The notes: generated from the sequence alone by a model not told the origin. Shown: positions 10,806-22,419, numbered from the stretch's first letter. The stretch is DNA of 64,000 bases from Deltaproteobacteria bacterium HGW-Deltaproteobacteria-12 (GCA_002840565.1 PHBK01000014.1:62001-126000), one strand, 5' to 3'. Numbers and translations are program-made.

Positions 10806-11000
10806 ATGACAAAGTTCGAAAAATCGCTGTTGCTTGTTTTGACGGAAGAAATCATCCTGCAATTGCGCTCCCGCATTGCGGAGATTGAAGAACTGCACCC
10901 GAGAGAGTCGGCTCTCGGCATTGCCACGTTCCAGGAACGTCTCTGGAGAATAGAAGAATTGTTAAATGCGGTGAAAAAGGACAGTGATCTTTCTCTCTAG
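10806..11000 (+). CDS. Small hypothetical protein
   Basis: A 64-residue soluble, charged, helical protein (IAEIEELHPRESALG, FQERLWRIEELLNAVKK). It lies 19 bases after the cytidylate-kinase-like gene on the same strand, which is the main reason to believe in it. I do not recognise a family. Confidence 0.45.
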   Translation: MTKFEKSLLLVLTEEIILQLRSRIAEIEELHPRESALGIATFQERLWRIEELLNAVKKDSDLSL

Positions 11001-11119
11001 TCAGCCGTTTTACCGGACATTCCGATACTACAGATACAGATTATGAGCCACCTCCTGGGTTGTGCATCAGCAATCAAAATTCCAGGAGGATGGCAGTCAA
11101 TATATGTTGGAGCAAAAGA

Positions 11120-11416
11120 TCATTTTGCCCTGGCTATTTCTTTCATTATCTTGATTTCCGGATCTCCGCCGAGCAATACGCTGATCTTGGTGAAAAATTC
11201 CTGGAAATGCGGTGTGGAAGAATGGAAATTCAGGGCATCTTTGTCGGTGTATTGTTCGACCACAACCAGCGTATTGGGATTGGCTTTTTCAACGTTGAGC
11301 GAATACAGAACTGTTCCCTGCTCTTTAGCCACTTCCATTACCAGCTGCTGAGCTTCTTTCAAAGCTTCATCCATCTTTCCTTCTTTTATAGGCATCTTGG
11401 CAATAACTGTCAGCAT
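11120..11416 (-). CDS. Antibiotic-biosynthesis-monooxygenase (ABM/YgiN-like) domain protein
   Basis: A 98-residue dimeric ferredoxin-like-fold protein. The pattern LTVIAKMPIKEGKMDEALK, GTVLYSLNVEKANPNTLVVVEQY, and HSSTPHFQEF is typical of ABM-domain proteins such as YgiN. Members act as small cofactor-independent oxygenases or bind heme or quinones; the reaction here is unknown. The start has AGAGGAG on the minus strand. It is a single gene, divergent from the M24 gene at 11590. Confidence 0.8.
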   Translation of the reverse strand: MLTVIAKMPIKEGKMDEALKEAQQLVMEVAKEQGTVLYSLNVEKANPNTLVVVEQYTDKDALNFHSSTPHFQEFFTKISVLLGGDPEIKIMKEIARAK

Positions 11417-11589
11417 TTCTTTTTCTCCTCTATAGTTTTAATCTCTGTGCCGATGCATATAACACAGAGGACATATCTTGATCAAACAATAAAAAATTAT
11501 CTTATTGACAGAATAAAAGATCAAACCTAAACTGCCTGCCTTAGACGCAGTAAGGGAAAATACAACAAATTCCGGGAAAGGGTTTTTCG

Positions 11590-12768
11590 ATGCAGGACAA
11601 AGAGCTTGGTTATCGCCTCGACCTTATGAAGAAAGAAATGCGTCAAAAAGGTCTGGATGCTTACATTGTTTCTACCGAAGAAAATATCTGGTATTTAACA
11701 AATCTGGTCTATAAGCCTGAGGAAAGGCCATTCTTCGTTGTGGTTCCCGTCGAGGGCAAACCCACGCTCGTCGTTCCTACCCTGGAAGAGCGGCATCTGG
11801 GGACTCCCCCGATCGACAGCTTCGTCGTTGCCTACAGGGAATTCCCCGCTCCGGAGGGCTGCGGCTGGGCGGACGTTTTGAGAAAAGCCATCGGGAGAGC
11901 AGGGAACGTAGGCATAGAAGGAAAGATGAAGGCTTCCCTCCTGCTGGAAATTCGCGACTTCTCTCCCGTTGTTATTGACATTGTGGAAGGATTGCGGCTG
12001 GTGAAAAGCGCCTCTGAGCTGGAGATGATTCGGAAGGCGGCCGGGATCGCTTCATCCGCGATGGGGCGGCTGCTTAAAAGCTTATATCATGGTGCATCGG
12101 TTGTAGAGTCGTTTATGGTATCCAAAGCGACGCAAACGGATCTGATCAAGTCGGGCGAGTTCAATCCTCTTTTGACCTACCTGCTCACGGCGGCCTGGCC
12201 ATCCCCTGCGAGTTCCATGCCGCACAGTGTTCCGGGTTTGGGGGAGCGGTATGGCGCCGGTCCGAACGTGGCCATGTGCTATTTCCGGATAAATGGCTAT
12301 GCCGCCGAATGCGAAAGAACATTTTTCCTGGACACTCCCAGCGCCGAGGACAGGGAGCGTTTCGGGGATGTTATGGAAGCCCGGCGGAGAGCCTTCGGCA
12401 TTCTGAAGCCCGGCGTGCTCTGCGCGGAAATCGACGCTGCGGCGAACGGCTTCCTGCGCACCAGGGGATATGAGGGGAATATCCTCCACCGGACCGGGCA
12501 TGGTATCGGGCTCGGGAATCACGAAGAACCATGGCTGGCGGAGGGTGACGACAGGCCGCTGCAGGTAAATATGGTTGTCAGCATAGAGCCCGGCATCTAC
12601 TTCGATGCAAGAGGCGGCTACCGGCATTCGGATACGGTGCTGATAACAAAGAACGGATACGAGACGCTGACGCACTTTCCCGTTTCCCTGGAAGAATTGA
12701 CCCTGACCGGACGGCTGATCTCCAAAGCAAAGGGGAAGATCATTCAGCGCGCGCTGGGGTTGAGTTAA
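11590..12768 (+). CDS. M24-fold (Xaa-Pro peptidase/creatinase-like) hydrolase with altered metal ligands
   Basis: A 392-residue protein with a creatinase N-terminal domain (to about residue 130) and a 'pita-bread' M24 domain. GHGIGLGNHEEP and VVSIEPGIY supply the usual His and first Glu. The other three metal ligands differ: the first Asp position reads Cys or lies in VAMCYF, the second Asp is Glu in AAECERT, and the final Glu in RxEDT is RHSDT. A classical dinuclear aminopeptidase is therefore unlikely; creatinase-type or lyase-type chemistry is possible. It lies 57 bases upstream of an acyl-CoA ligase on the same strand. Confidence 0.75.
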   Translation: MQDKELGYRLDLMKKEMRQKGLDAYIVSTEENIWYLTNLVYKPEERPFFVVVPVEGKPTLVVPTLEERHLGTPPIDSFVVAYREFPAPEGCGWADVLRKAIGRAGNVGIEGKMKASLLLEIRDFSPVVIDIVEGLRLVKSASELEMIRKAAGIASSAMGRLLKSLYHGASVVESFMVSKATQTDLIKSGEFNPLLTYLLTAAWPSPASSMPHSVPGLGERYGAGPNVAMCYFRINGYAAECERTFFLDTPSAEDRERFGDVMEARRRAFGILKPGVLCAEIDAAANGFLRTRGYEGNILHRTGHGIGLGNHEEPWLAEGDDRPLQVNMVVSIEPGIYFDARGGYRHSDTVLITKNGYETLTHFPVSLEELTLTGRLISKAKGKIIQRALGLS

Positions 12769-12825
12769 AAGGGAAGAAGGCGATTGTGTACAGGAGTTCG
12801 AATAAAGATCGGTAGAGAGGTAAAC

Positions 12826-14352
12826 ATGGGTGTTCACAGCTATACGTTTTATGATGTCATTTGCCGTAATGCCAAAATTCATTCCGATAAGACAGCCATA
12901 ATTTTTAGCAGCAGAAGCCTGAGTTACCTGGCATACAAAGAAAAATGTGATCAGCTTGCCGCCGGACTGCTCCGGGACGGTATTCTCAAAGGAGATCGCC
13001 TTGCCGTTATTGATCAGAACAGCGATAATTTTCTGCTTCTTTATGGCGCGGCGGCCAAGATCGGCGCCATCATCGTGGCGGTGAATTGGCGGGTACAGCA
13101 GGAGGAGGCGGACCACATCTTTCGCGACAGTCAACCCAAATTAGTGCTTGTCGGCAGTGATTATCAGAAATTGGTTACGGCCGCAGCCGGCAATCTATCT
13201 TCCATGAAGAACTGCTATGTTTTGGGTCGGAATATCCAGAAAGGATTTTTGCCTTTCGATGAACTGTTCATTTCCCCTGCTGCCGATCAATCCATAGACA
13301 TTGATGCCCATGATGGTTTCGTCATGATGTACACCGCAGCGGTGGATGGGCAGCCGCGCGGGGCATTGCTCAGCCAGGCGAACATCCTGGCCGTTAATTT
13401 GGAGATGATTGATCAGTACAAGCTGGGGAGTGATGATTGCAATATTTGCTTTCTACCTCTGTTCCATATCGGCGGCCTCGTCATGTGTTCGGCCGTTATG
13501 CAGAGCGGCGGCCGCAACGTGATCACCGAGCGCTTCGATGCCGACGAAGCCTTACAATTGATCGGCAAAGAAAAAGTGACGGTTTTTTTCACCTTTGCAC
13601 CGATCCTGAAAATGATCGCCGATAAATATGAAGAAAACGGCGGCGATTTATCCAGCGTCACCAAAGTTGCCGGGATAGAGTCCCCCCAGAATATTGCGCG
13701 TTTTTGCGGTATGGCTAAAAACGCAAAGTTCTACGCGGCATACGGACAGACGGAGGCGATGGCCATTGCCGGAGGGCTGATGGACGAAAGGCCGGGCAGT
13801 GTGGGAAGGCCTTCGAATTTAGCCAGAATAGCCCTCTTCAACGATTACGATGAGGAAGTTCCCGTCGGCACTGCCGGAGAGATCTGCGTGCGTTCCCCTG
13901 CCGTCTTTTGCGGATACTGGCAGCTGGAGGAAGTGACCGCTTATACGTTCCGCAACGGTTGGCATCACACGGGAGATATCGGCCGGTTTGATGAAGATGG
14001 CTTCCTCTGGTATGTGAAGAGAGGGGCGCAAAAAGATCTGATTAAACCGGGAGGCGAAAACGTTTACCCGGCCGAGGTGGAGAAAGCGATTCTTGCCCAC
14101 GATTCCGTTGCCGGGGTCAGCGTTATCGGCGTGAGTGACGCGGAGTGGGGAGAAGCGGTCAAAGCCGTTATTGTTCTCAAGCCCGGCGTTAAAGCATTTA
14201 CCCTCAAAGAGTTGACAGAGTTTATGGCTGACCGGATTGCCCGGTACAAGAAACCGAAATATCTGGTTTTTGCTGATTCTCTGCCGAGAACACCGGATGG
14301 CGAGATCGACCGGGAAAAAGTGAAAGCATCTTATGGGCAACCGGCGAGTTGA
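12826..14352 (+). CDS. Acyl-CoA ligase-like (ANL superfamily) protein with degenerate lysine motifs
   Basis: A 508-residue ANL adenylating-enzyme fold. A5 (YAAYGQTEAM), A7 (WHHTGDIGRFDEDGF) and A8 (KDLIKPGGENVYPAEVE) are clear. The A3 P-loop, usually TSGTTGxPKG, reads TAAVDGQPRGA, and the C-terminal A10 lysine (PRTxxGK) is Glu493 in PRTPDGEIDRE. The enzyme may be impaired in adenylation or use a special acyl substrate. ATG 12826 has GAGAGG upstream and is preferred to the TTG at 12784. It follows the M24-fold gene. Confidence 0.8.
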   Translation: MGVHSYTFYDVICRNAKIHSDKTAIIFSSRSLSYLAYKEKCDQLAAGLLRDGILKGDRLAVIDQNSDNFLLLYGAAAKIGAIIVAVNWRVQQEEADHIFRDSQPKLVLVGSDYQKLVTAAAGNLSSMKNCYVLGRNIQKGFLPFDELFISPAADQSIDIDAHDGFVMMYTAAVDGQPRGALLSQANILAVNLEMIDQYKLGSDDCNICFLPLFHIGGLVMCSAVMQSGGRNVITERFDADEALQLIGKEKVTVFFTFAPILKMIADKYEENGGDLSSVTKVAGIESPQNIARFCGMAKNAKFYAAYGQTEAMAIAGGLMDERPGSVGRPSNLARIALFNDYDEEVPVGTAGEICVRSPAVFCGYWQLEEVTAYTFRNGWHHTGDIGRFDEDGFLWYVKRGAQKDLIKPGGENVYPAEVEKAILAHDSVAGVSVIGVSDAEWGEAVKAVIVLKPGVKAFTLKELTEFMADRIARYKKPKYLVFADSLPRTPDGEIDREKVKASYGQPAS

Positions 14353-14462
14353 AATGTTTTGACCTGAACTGATCCGTAAACCAGCCCGGCCATCGTAAAA
14401 AGATGAAAATATTGTCGAAGACAGCCGTTTTTAAAAGGTAAATTACTGCAACAATAAAAAGC

Positions 14463-14493
14463 GGCTACAGTCATAAGACTGCAGCCTCTTGAT
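14463..14493 (-). terminator. Hairpin resembling the tRNA-Lys terminator (duplicated copy)
   Basis: GGCTACAGTC-ATAA-GACTGCAGCC forms a 10-bp stem (one G:U-type pairing). On the minus strand it is followed by GCTTTTT (14456-14462), a good rho-independent terminator. It is related in sequence and position to the hairpin downstream of the intact tRNA-Lys at 16039-16062. Confidence 0.6.
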
Positions 14494-14500
14494 ATTTCTT

Positions 14501-14543
14501 GTGGGCCGTGCGGGACTTGAACCCGCGGCCAACGGATAAAAGT
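14501..14543 (-). repeat. Truncated tRNA-Lys copy (3' half), putative att site
   Basis: Bases 14501-14537 are identical to 16077-16113, the part of tRNA-Lys from the 3' end to the anticodon loop. With one gap, similarity runs on to 14543, then stops. The copies are in direct orientation 1.58 kb apart. A 3'-half tRNA duplicate ending at the anticodon loop is what tyrosine-recombinase integration leaves behind. Confidence 0.75.
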
Positions 14544-14686
14544 ATTGTCTCCTGGGCTTTTTAACTTCCTCAAAAGACGTAAGTATTTTAAATGTTAAGG
14601 AATCGTGATTCCAAATATCATCAGGTTTTAGCAAATTTTGGCAAAAAAAGTTTTAAATCCAAAGGTTTGAACATACTATATAATTA

Positions 14687-15481
14687 TCAATTCTCGAACT
14701 TGCCGTGTCTGCCTCGACCCGATGTAAACATAGAGGCACCTTGAATAGTCTCGCCGCTGGTCATGACGATGTCATAACCCTTTGAGAATTCCTGTTCCAT
14801 GGCCTCTGCAAAGTTCATATTAAACCCTTCATAGACCGACTGCCGATCACTACGCATACATTGCTGCGGGAAAGCAGCAATTTGTTCTGCCAATTTTTCA
14901 GCTTCTTCCCTGGCGGTGCCATTTTCCACTACCCGGTTGGCAAGTCCTATCTGCAATGCTTCATCTGAATTTACTGGACGGCCAGTTAGAATTAAATCCA
15001 GGGCACGGCTCATGCCTATCAAGCGAGGCAGACGCTGAGTTCCCCCGTCAATCAGGGGGACACCGAATCTGCGGCAGAACACGCCAAAAATTGCATCCTT
15101 CTCTATCACCCGCATGTCGCACCATAAGGCGAGTTCCATGCCGCCAGCCACAGCGTATCCGGAAACAGCTGCAATAACCGGTTTGGAAAGATGCATTCTG
15201 GAGGGACCCATTGGTCCATCTTTTGTCATATCTTTATCCATTCTATTTCCATGTCCATTCGGACCGGTAACATCAACAACAGCTTTTAAATCAGCCCCCG
15301 CACAGAATGATCCTCCTGCGCCGCATAAGACGGCTACTGAATAATTGGAATCGCTGTCGAAAGCGCGAAAGGCATCGGCCAGCTGATCGGCGGTTTTTCG
15401 GTTCACACAATTTTTTATTTCCGGTCTATTGATGATTACGGTATATACGACACCCTTTTTCTCCACTAATACTTCGTTCAT
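14687..15481 (-). CDS. Enoyl-CoA hydratase/isomerase (crotonase) family protein
   Basis: A 264-residue crotonase-fold protein that acts on acyl-CoA thioesters. The oxyanion-hole segments SFCAGADLK and GYAVAGGMELAL are intact. In the place of the classical Glu144 loop it reads FGVFCRRFGVPLIDGGTQRLPRL, and LDLILTGRPV stands where Glu164 would be, so the two catalytic glutamates of true enoyl-CoA hydratase are not obvious and the reaction may differ. It lies alone between the two tRNA-Lys att copies, so it may be cargo of the integrated element. Confidence 0.85.
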   Translation of the reverse strand: MNEVLVEKKGVVYTVIINRPEIKNCVNRKTADQLADAFRAFDSDSNYSVAVLCGAGGSFCAGADLKAVVDVTGPNGHGNRMDKDMTKDGPMGPSRMHLSKPVIAAVSGYAVAGGMELALWCDMRVIEKDAIFGVFCRRFGVPLIDGGTQRLPRLIGMSRALDLILTGRPVNSDEALQIGLANRVVENGTAREEAEKLAEQIAAFPQQCMRSDRQSVYEGFNMNFAEAMEQEFSKGYDIVMTSGETIQGASMFTSGRGRHGKFEN

Positions 15482-15810
15482 TTTAGCACACTCCTTTTGA
15501 GAAAATAATTCAAAAACAATGAGTAATGATTGTCTCGTAGCGTAGATATTCAGGAATCTACTTTAGCAAGCAAAAATGTTAGTTATTCCTCTGTAACCCA
15601 TCACCTTATTGATGCCGATATTTGTAACATACATTAAGTTAATGTTCAGCCATTTTCCCTTTGCAATTCAAGAATGCTTCTAGCACAGTTTGCGCCAGAT
15701 AAATTCAAACCATTGATCAAATATTCCAAAAGCATTCATCAAAATATTTATTCAACGGGCTCGTTTCTTTATAGACAGATGATGCAAGATTTGCCGGCAA
15801 CTGAGAATGA
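15482..15810. other. Intergenic region upstream of the crotonase
   Basis: About 330 AT-rich bases with no convincing gene. The crotonase promoter should lie at its left end. Decayed integrase sequence may begin in its right part but is not readable before about 15811. Confidence 0.4.
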
Positions 15811-16052
15811 AAATATCAACATAGTGCGATCAGAGATATGATAAGCGCAGGTGCGCCGGAAAGAATGGCCATGACAATTTCCGGACATAAGACAAGAGTG
15901 CTTTCGACCGTTATAATATTGTATCGCAAGAGGACTTGAAGGATGCCGCAAGAAAACGAAAAAGTTTTAAAGAGATACAAGCAAAACAACTAAAGGACAG
16001 TTACAATTTAGTTACGATTGGCCCATTAAACGACAAAAGGTTACAATCCTAA
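15811..16052 (+). pseudogene. Decayed tyrosine recombinase (integrase) C-terminus
   Basis: Two frames join to give the end of a phage-type integrase. Frame 1 (15817-15894) reads AIRDMISAGAPERMAMTISGHKT, matching the usual TAVRxM.RAGVPERVAMxISGHKT with the catalytic His in GHKT. After a one-base deletion near 15895-15897, frame 3 continues S-A-FDRYNIVSQEDLKDAARK with the catalytic Tyr, and stops at TAA 16050-16052. Nothing recognisable remains of the N-terminal and Arg-box parts. It abuts the tRNA-Lys gene, exactly where an element's integrase sits. Confidence 0.75.
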
Positions 16053-16063
16053 GACTGTAACCC
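16036..16063 (-). terminator. Terminator of tRNA-Lys
   Basis: GGTTACA...TGTAACC hairpin (stems 16039-16045 and 16056-16062). On the minus strand it is followed by TTTT. It lies about 12 bases beyond the tRNA 3' end. Confidence 0.65.
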
Positions 16064-16074
16064 CTTGATATTAC

Positions 16075-16149
16075 TGGTGGGCCGTGCGGGACTTGAACCC
16101 GCGGCCAACGGATTAAAAGTCCGCTGCTCTACCACTGAGCTAACAGCCC
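16075..16149 (-). tRNA. tRNA-Lys (anticodon TTT)
   Basis: The minus strand folds as a complete tRNA: acceptor GGGCTGT/ACGGCCC, D arm with GCTCAGTGGTAGAGC, anticodon stem CGGA/TCCG with loop CTTTTAA (anticodon TTT), T arm CGGGTTCAAGTCCCG, discriminator A and an encoded CCA at 16075-16077. The 3' half from the anticodon loop is duplicated at 14501-14537. Confidence 0.95.
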
Positions 16150-16227
16150 ACTGATGGTATTATTTTTGGAGGTGCCTCCTTAACAGCTAGTTTCTATCGT
16201 GTCAAGAAGAAACTAATAAAATAAGGA

Positions 16228-19121
<2,894 letters not shown>

Positions 19122-19132
19122 AAATTCTCTCC

Positions 19133-20263
19133 TCAAGACAGATTCTTAATCTTTTCGTTGTATATCTTTTCCAGCTCCGCCAGGGCGGTTTGAATATCAT
19201 TTTCATCAATTGTCGGGCCGCACCAGAAGCGGTATCCGGCCGGTGCATCCTTGTAGGAATTGATGTCATGGGCGATATTTTTCTTGCTTAATTCCGAGGC
19301 AATGCTTTTGAGAAATTTTCCTTTATCCTCGTCAGAAAGCTTATCCACTTTGGGGCTCCCCACCATCAGGCAAACTGAAGTGTTGGAACGGGTCTCGGCA
19401 TCCTGAGCCAGAAAATCAACCCAGTCCGTTTTGGCAACCCAGTTCTCTACGACCTGCAAATTGGCCCTGCTTTTTTTGACCAGACCGGCAAGTCCGATTT
19501 CACCCGCCCATTTCAGGGCGTCCAGATAATCTTCCACGCAAATCATGGAAGTAGTATTGATGACTTCGCCGTCAAAAATGGCCCGATTGATTTTACCGCC
19601 TTTTTTGAGACGGAATATTTTGGGCATTGGCCAGGCTGGATCGTAAGATTCCAGACGGGCGACCGCCCTGGGGCTCAAAACAAGCATGCCGTGAGCAGCT
19701 TCACCGCCCAGGCATTTCTGCCAGGAAAAAGTAGTCACATCCAGCTTGGACCAGTCCATTTCCATGGCGAAAGCAGCGCTGGTGGCATCACATAAAGATA
19801 ATCCTTCGCGATTATCGGGAATCCAGTTCCAATCGGGAACTTTTACACCGCTGGTTGTACCGTTGGCCACAAAAACGACGTCATTGGTCCAATCAACGGA
19901 TTTCAGATCGGGCAATTTCCCGTAATCGGCTTTTAAAATTTTAGGATTGAGCTTCAGCTGCTTGGCAACATCCGTAGCCCAGCCTTCGGAAAAACTCTCC
20001 CATACCAAAACTGTCACCGGTTTTGGCCCTAAAAGACTCCACATGGCGGCTTCAAAAGCGCCGGTATCGGAAGCGGGCATAATTCCCACAAGATAATCTG
20101 CCGGTATGTTTAGGATTCTCTTGGTTTCATTAATTGCTTTGGCTATTCTTTCTTTGCCGACCGCGGAACGGTGCGAGCGGCCGACCGGCGTGTTTTTGAG
20201 GACATCCAGGTTCCAGCCTGGTCTTTTACTGCAAGGGCCTGAACTAAAATTGGGGTTTTGCAT
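19133..20263 (-). CDS. serC: Phosphoserine aminotransferase
   Basis: A 376-residue PLP aminotransferase converting phosphohydroxypyruvate to phosphoserine. It begins [15 protein letters not shown] and has [18 protein letters not shown] and [15 protein letters not shown], whose lysine binds PLP. This matches the SerC subfamily found in archaea and alphaproteobacteria rather than the E. coli type. The MQNPN start is preferred because AAGGAT lies seven bases upstream. It is followed by serA and purA. Confidence 0.92.
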   Translation of the reverse strand: MQNPNFSSGPCSKRPGWNLDVLKNTPVGRSHRSAVGKERIAKAINETKRILNIPADYLVGIMPASDTGAFEAAMWSLLGPKPVTVLVWESFSEGWATDVAKQLKLNPKILKADYGKLPDLKSVDWTNDVVFVANGTTSGVKVPDWNWIPDNREGLSLCDATSAAFAMEMDWSKLDVTTFSWQKCLGGEAAHGMLVLSPRAVARLESYDPAWPMPKIFRLKKGGKINRAIFDGEVINTTSMICVEDYLDALKWAGEIGLAGLVKKSRANLQVVENWVAKTDWVDFLAQDAETRSNTSVCLMVGSPKVDKLSDEDKGKFLKSIASELSKKNIAHDINSYKDAPAGYRFWCGPTIDENDIQTALAELEKIYNEKIKNLS

Positions 20264-20493
20264 AATACGCATCCTTAATGAAATTTGAAAAACAAGCCGT
20301 TTTTTATACCAGCAATGAAAATTATACTCAAGATATTTAAGTGAATCTGCCGCTGATTGATCGAAGGTCGGAACAAGGGGAGCCGTAGACGGCCTAAGGG
20401 TTCGTAATAAAAGTGTATTTTCTTTAGTTGGCGCTTATTGGTGTTTCTTCAGAATGACTCTGGCTCCGGAAGAATGGCGGTAAATTTATTTCT

Positions 20494-20705
20494 CTAGCTG
20501 TCCGGCTCGATATTATGCTTCTGCAGGCGGATTTTGTCGCCCGGAAAAGCGCCCCCGGAATAAGGCGATTTGGGAATAACGGCAATAACACCGACAAATT
20601 CGCCGGCCTAGTGTCCCGTTACTCCTATTGCTTCCAGAGCTTTAAGGTCATCGAGAGCAGGGAGTCTGTAAAATTGCTGAATTGTTAATGGACATGTGAT
20701 AGAAA
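20494..20705 (-). pseudogene. Possible decayed protein-coding remnant upstream of serC
   Basis: On the minus strand one frame from about 20705 down to TAG at 20494-20496 reads like protein: PLTIQQFYRLPALDDLKALE, then an in-frame TAG at 20608-20610, then AGEFVGVIAVIPKSPYSGGA and a short end. Protein-like composition on both sides of one stop suggests a dying gene. I do not recognise the family. The rest of 20264-20802 shows nothing else. Confidence 0.35.
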
Positions 20706-20802
20706 TATGCAGAGCGGGGAACTGCTTTCTTTATTACTTCTGTAAAGATAGAACAGGCGCATAAACTTAAGTGTTATCACTTTCAGCAAAGGAGACTGAA
20801 AA

Positions 20803-21150
20803 ATGACATCCAAAAAGGAACATAATGAATCAGCAATAATTAAGGCGGCAAAATTCAATTTGCTCGATGCCGTCAGTTATCAGGACAATGCGATTGTCAG
20901 CAGGGAAATAGCCAATAAAAACTCCGGAACAGTGACGGTTTTTGCCTTTGCCAAAGGGCAGGGTTTGAGCGAGCATACGGCTCCTTTTGATGCTCTTGTA
21001 TATGTTTTTGATGGAGAAGTGGAGATACACATAGCCGGAAAGCCGCACTTTTTGAAGGACGGAGAGATGATCATCATGCCGGCCAATAAACCTCATGCCG
21101 TCAAAGCGCTGGAAAAATTTAAAATGCTTTTGATTATGCTTCGATCGTAA
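20803..21150 (+). CDS. Small cupin-domain protein
   Basis: A 115-residue single-domain cupin. The first motif lies around GLSEHTAPFDALVYVFDGEVEI and the second around DGEMIIMPANKPHAVKALEKF. Metal-ligand residues are partly present (His in SEHTAP and KPHAV). Such proteins bind a metal and small ligands or act as sensors; no specific reaction can be given. AAAGGAGA precedes the ATG. Single gene. Confidence 0.8.
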   Translation: MTSKKEHNESAIIKAAKFNLLDAVSYQDNAIVSREIANKNSGTVTVFAFAKGQGLSEHTAPFDALVYVFDGEVEIHIAGKPHFLKDGEMIIMPANKPHAVKALEKFKMLLIMLRS

Positions 21151-21208
21151 ATAAAATGATGTGATGAAGGGCAGTGCTCAATTAGGCAATGGGCACTGCC
21201 CGTAATTC

Positions 21209-21550
21209 CTAGCGGCCGGGAACAATGAGTTTAGATGATTCCTGACGCTGCATTTCCTTGGCTTCGGCAATCATTGCCTGAACCGTTTTTTCAATTGCTT
21301 CTGGTAATCTGGCCGCTGCCTCGCTGAGGGTATTTGCTCCTTCAATATGGCACTGCACGGGAATCGGGCCATTGGGGGACATGAGCTGGGCTATTCCGGT
21401 AAAAATTACCTCCCTGCTCTCATCAATCGAGCCGTCAATCTTGACGGGGGAGAGGCGCCGGATCGTGGCATAGGTCAGGTCGGTGAAAGATTCTTCCTTG
21501 TAAAGGTTATCGACATTTATCTTGATGTCTGTCATCTTAGGTTCGCTCAT
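21209..21550 (-). CDS. Conserved hypothetical protein, 113 residues
   Basis: A soluble protein with a likely beta-rich front (SFTDLTYATIRRLSPVKIDG, EVIFTGIAQLMSPNGPIPVQ) and a helical end. The pattern resembles small uncharacterised cytoplasmic proteins of Desulfobacterota, but I cannot name the family. It lies downstream of the hgc-linked methyltransferase with a 156-base gap and is probably a separate unit. The ATG has GGAGACAAC upstream. Confidence 0.6.
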   Translation of the reverse strand: MSEPKMTDIKINVDNLYKEESFTDLTYATIRRLSPVKIDGSIDESREVIFTGIAQLMSPNGPIPVQCHIEGANTLSEAAARLPEAIEKTVQAMIAEAKEMQRQESSKLIVPGR

Positions 21551-21706
21551 TTGTTGTCTCCTCTTTGTATATGCGGTTTTTTAAATCTGTCCCGAAAAAC
21601 AGCAGAAAATGCCCGCTCAACTGTTTGGGGATCATTTTTAGCTTTCGTACACTGAAAAAGGCGCATGGTCAAATAATATTAGGAGAGCAGCGACAAATTC
21701 TGAGAA

Positions 21707-22330
21707 TCAGGCCGGGATAAAACCAAGTTTTTTCTTAATCCATTGGAGCGGGAAAAGCATTGATACTGTCTTGGAATATTCCAGATAAGCATCGCCGAAT
21801 TCCGCAACGAGCTTGCGTTCCTCGAGCAGTGTGCCGACCAATACGTAGATGCTCAGGATGACATTGGTGATGAGTGTTGTTATATCCAGATCGTTGGCCC
21901 AGATGAGCGGGAATATTCCCGCATAGAACGGGTGACGCACCACACCCAGAATACCGGTTGAAGAAAGCACGCCGGTTTCGTTGATCAGTTTAGAACTGGT
22001 TTTTTCTTTTATTTGGGCCCAGCCGGAAAATTGACTAAGGCTGTAATGCCTTGCTCCGGCAACGAAGAGAAAAATTCCAGTGAGCAAAAGAGCGTATTTG
22101 AGGGGAAGCAGATATTCCGGCCAGATAAAAAAAGGCTCCTGTTTGATCGACTGCGAATAGATAATTACCGGAAGCAGGGTAATTATGGAGAAAATATTAT
22201 AAAACAGCCGGTAAAAGCGGTAGGCGCCACCCAGTCTTTGTTGAAGAAAATCAGTCACGGATGTGCTGATCAGCCAGCTATGCAGTACGCAATAGATGAT
22301 CCAGGAAAGTGCCAGAAGATAATATTTCAT
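21707..22330 (-). CDS. Membrane methyltransferase-like protein (ICMT/NnrU type)
   Basis: A 207-residue integral membrane protein with about five hydrophobic segments. Its C-terminal half carries GVVRHPFYAGIFPLI and LLEERKLVAEFGDAYLEYSKTV, the hallmark of the isoprenylcysteine carboxyl-methyltransferase / phospholipid methyltransferase family, which binds S-adenosylmethionine at the membrane. The start is ATG 22330. It lies 89 bases after hgcB, same strand, and may be part of the marR-hgcAB transcript. Any role in mercury or methyl metabolism is unproven. Confidence 0.75.
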   Translation of the reverse strand: MKYYLLALSWIIYCVLHSWLISTSVTDFLQQRLGGAYRFYRLFYNIFSIITLLPVIIYSQSIKQEPFFIWPEYLLPLKYALLLTGIFLFVAGARHYSLSQFSGWAQIKEKTSSKLINETGVLSSTGILGVVRHPFYAGIFPLIWANDLDITTLITNVILSIYVLVGTLLEERKLVAEFGDAYLEYSKTVSMLFPLQWIKKKLGFIPA

Positions 22331-22419
22331 GGTCGCACCTGCGCTAAAACCAGTTTGCCGGTAAGTTTTCTTTGCGCGGTCGATGAACTGCTGCGTGTTG
22401 TCATGAGGGAAATCAGATG

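Larger units (their letters stand above)
14353..14686. other. Intergenic region carrying the distal att scar
   Basis: A 334-base stretch after the ligase. It holds a strong hairpin (14463-14486), the 37-bp tRNA-Lys fragment (14501-14537) and otherwise AT-rich sequence without a convincing gene. See the integration-scar entries. Confidence 0.6.

Noticed and set aside
12082..13134. 350-codon minus-strand open frame
   Set aside because: It overlaps the M24 and acyl-CoA ligase genes antisense and has no recognisable motif.
15769..15951. 60-codon minus-strand frame
   Set aside because: The same DNA reads as an integrase remnant on the plus strand with catalytic His and Tyr motifs.
20608..20610. 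Pyrrolysine at the in-frame TAG of the serC-upstream remnant
   Set aside because: No pyl genes or methylamine methyltransferases are in the window and the fragment is too short to argue for recoding.
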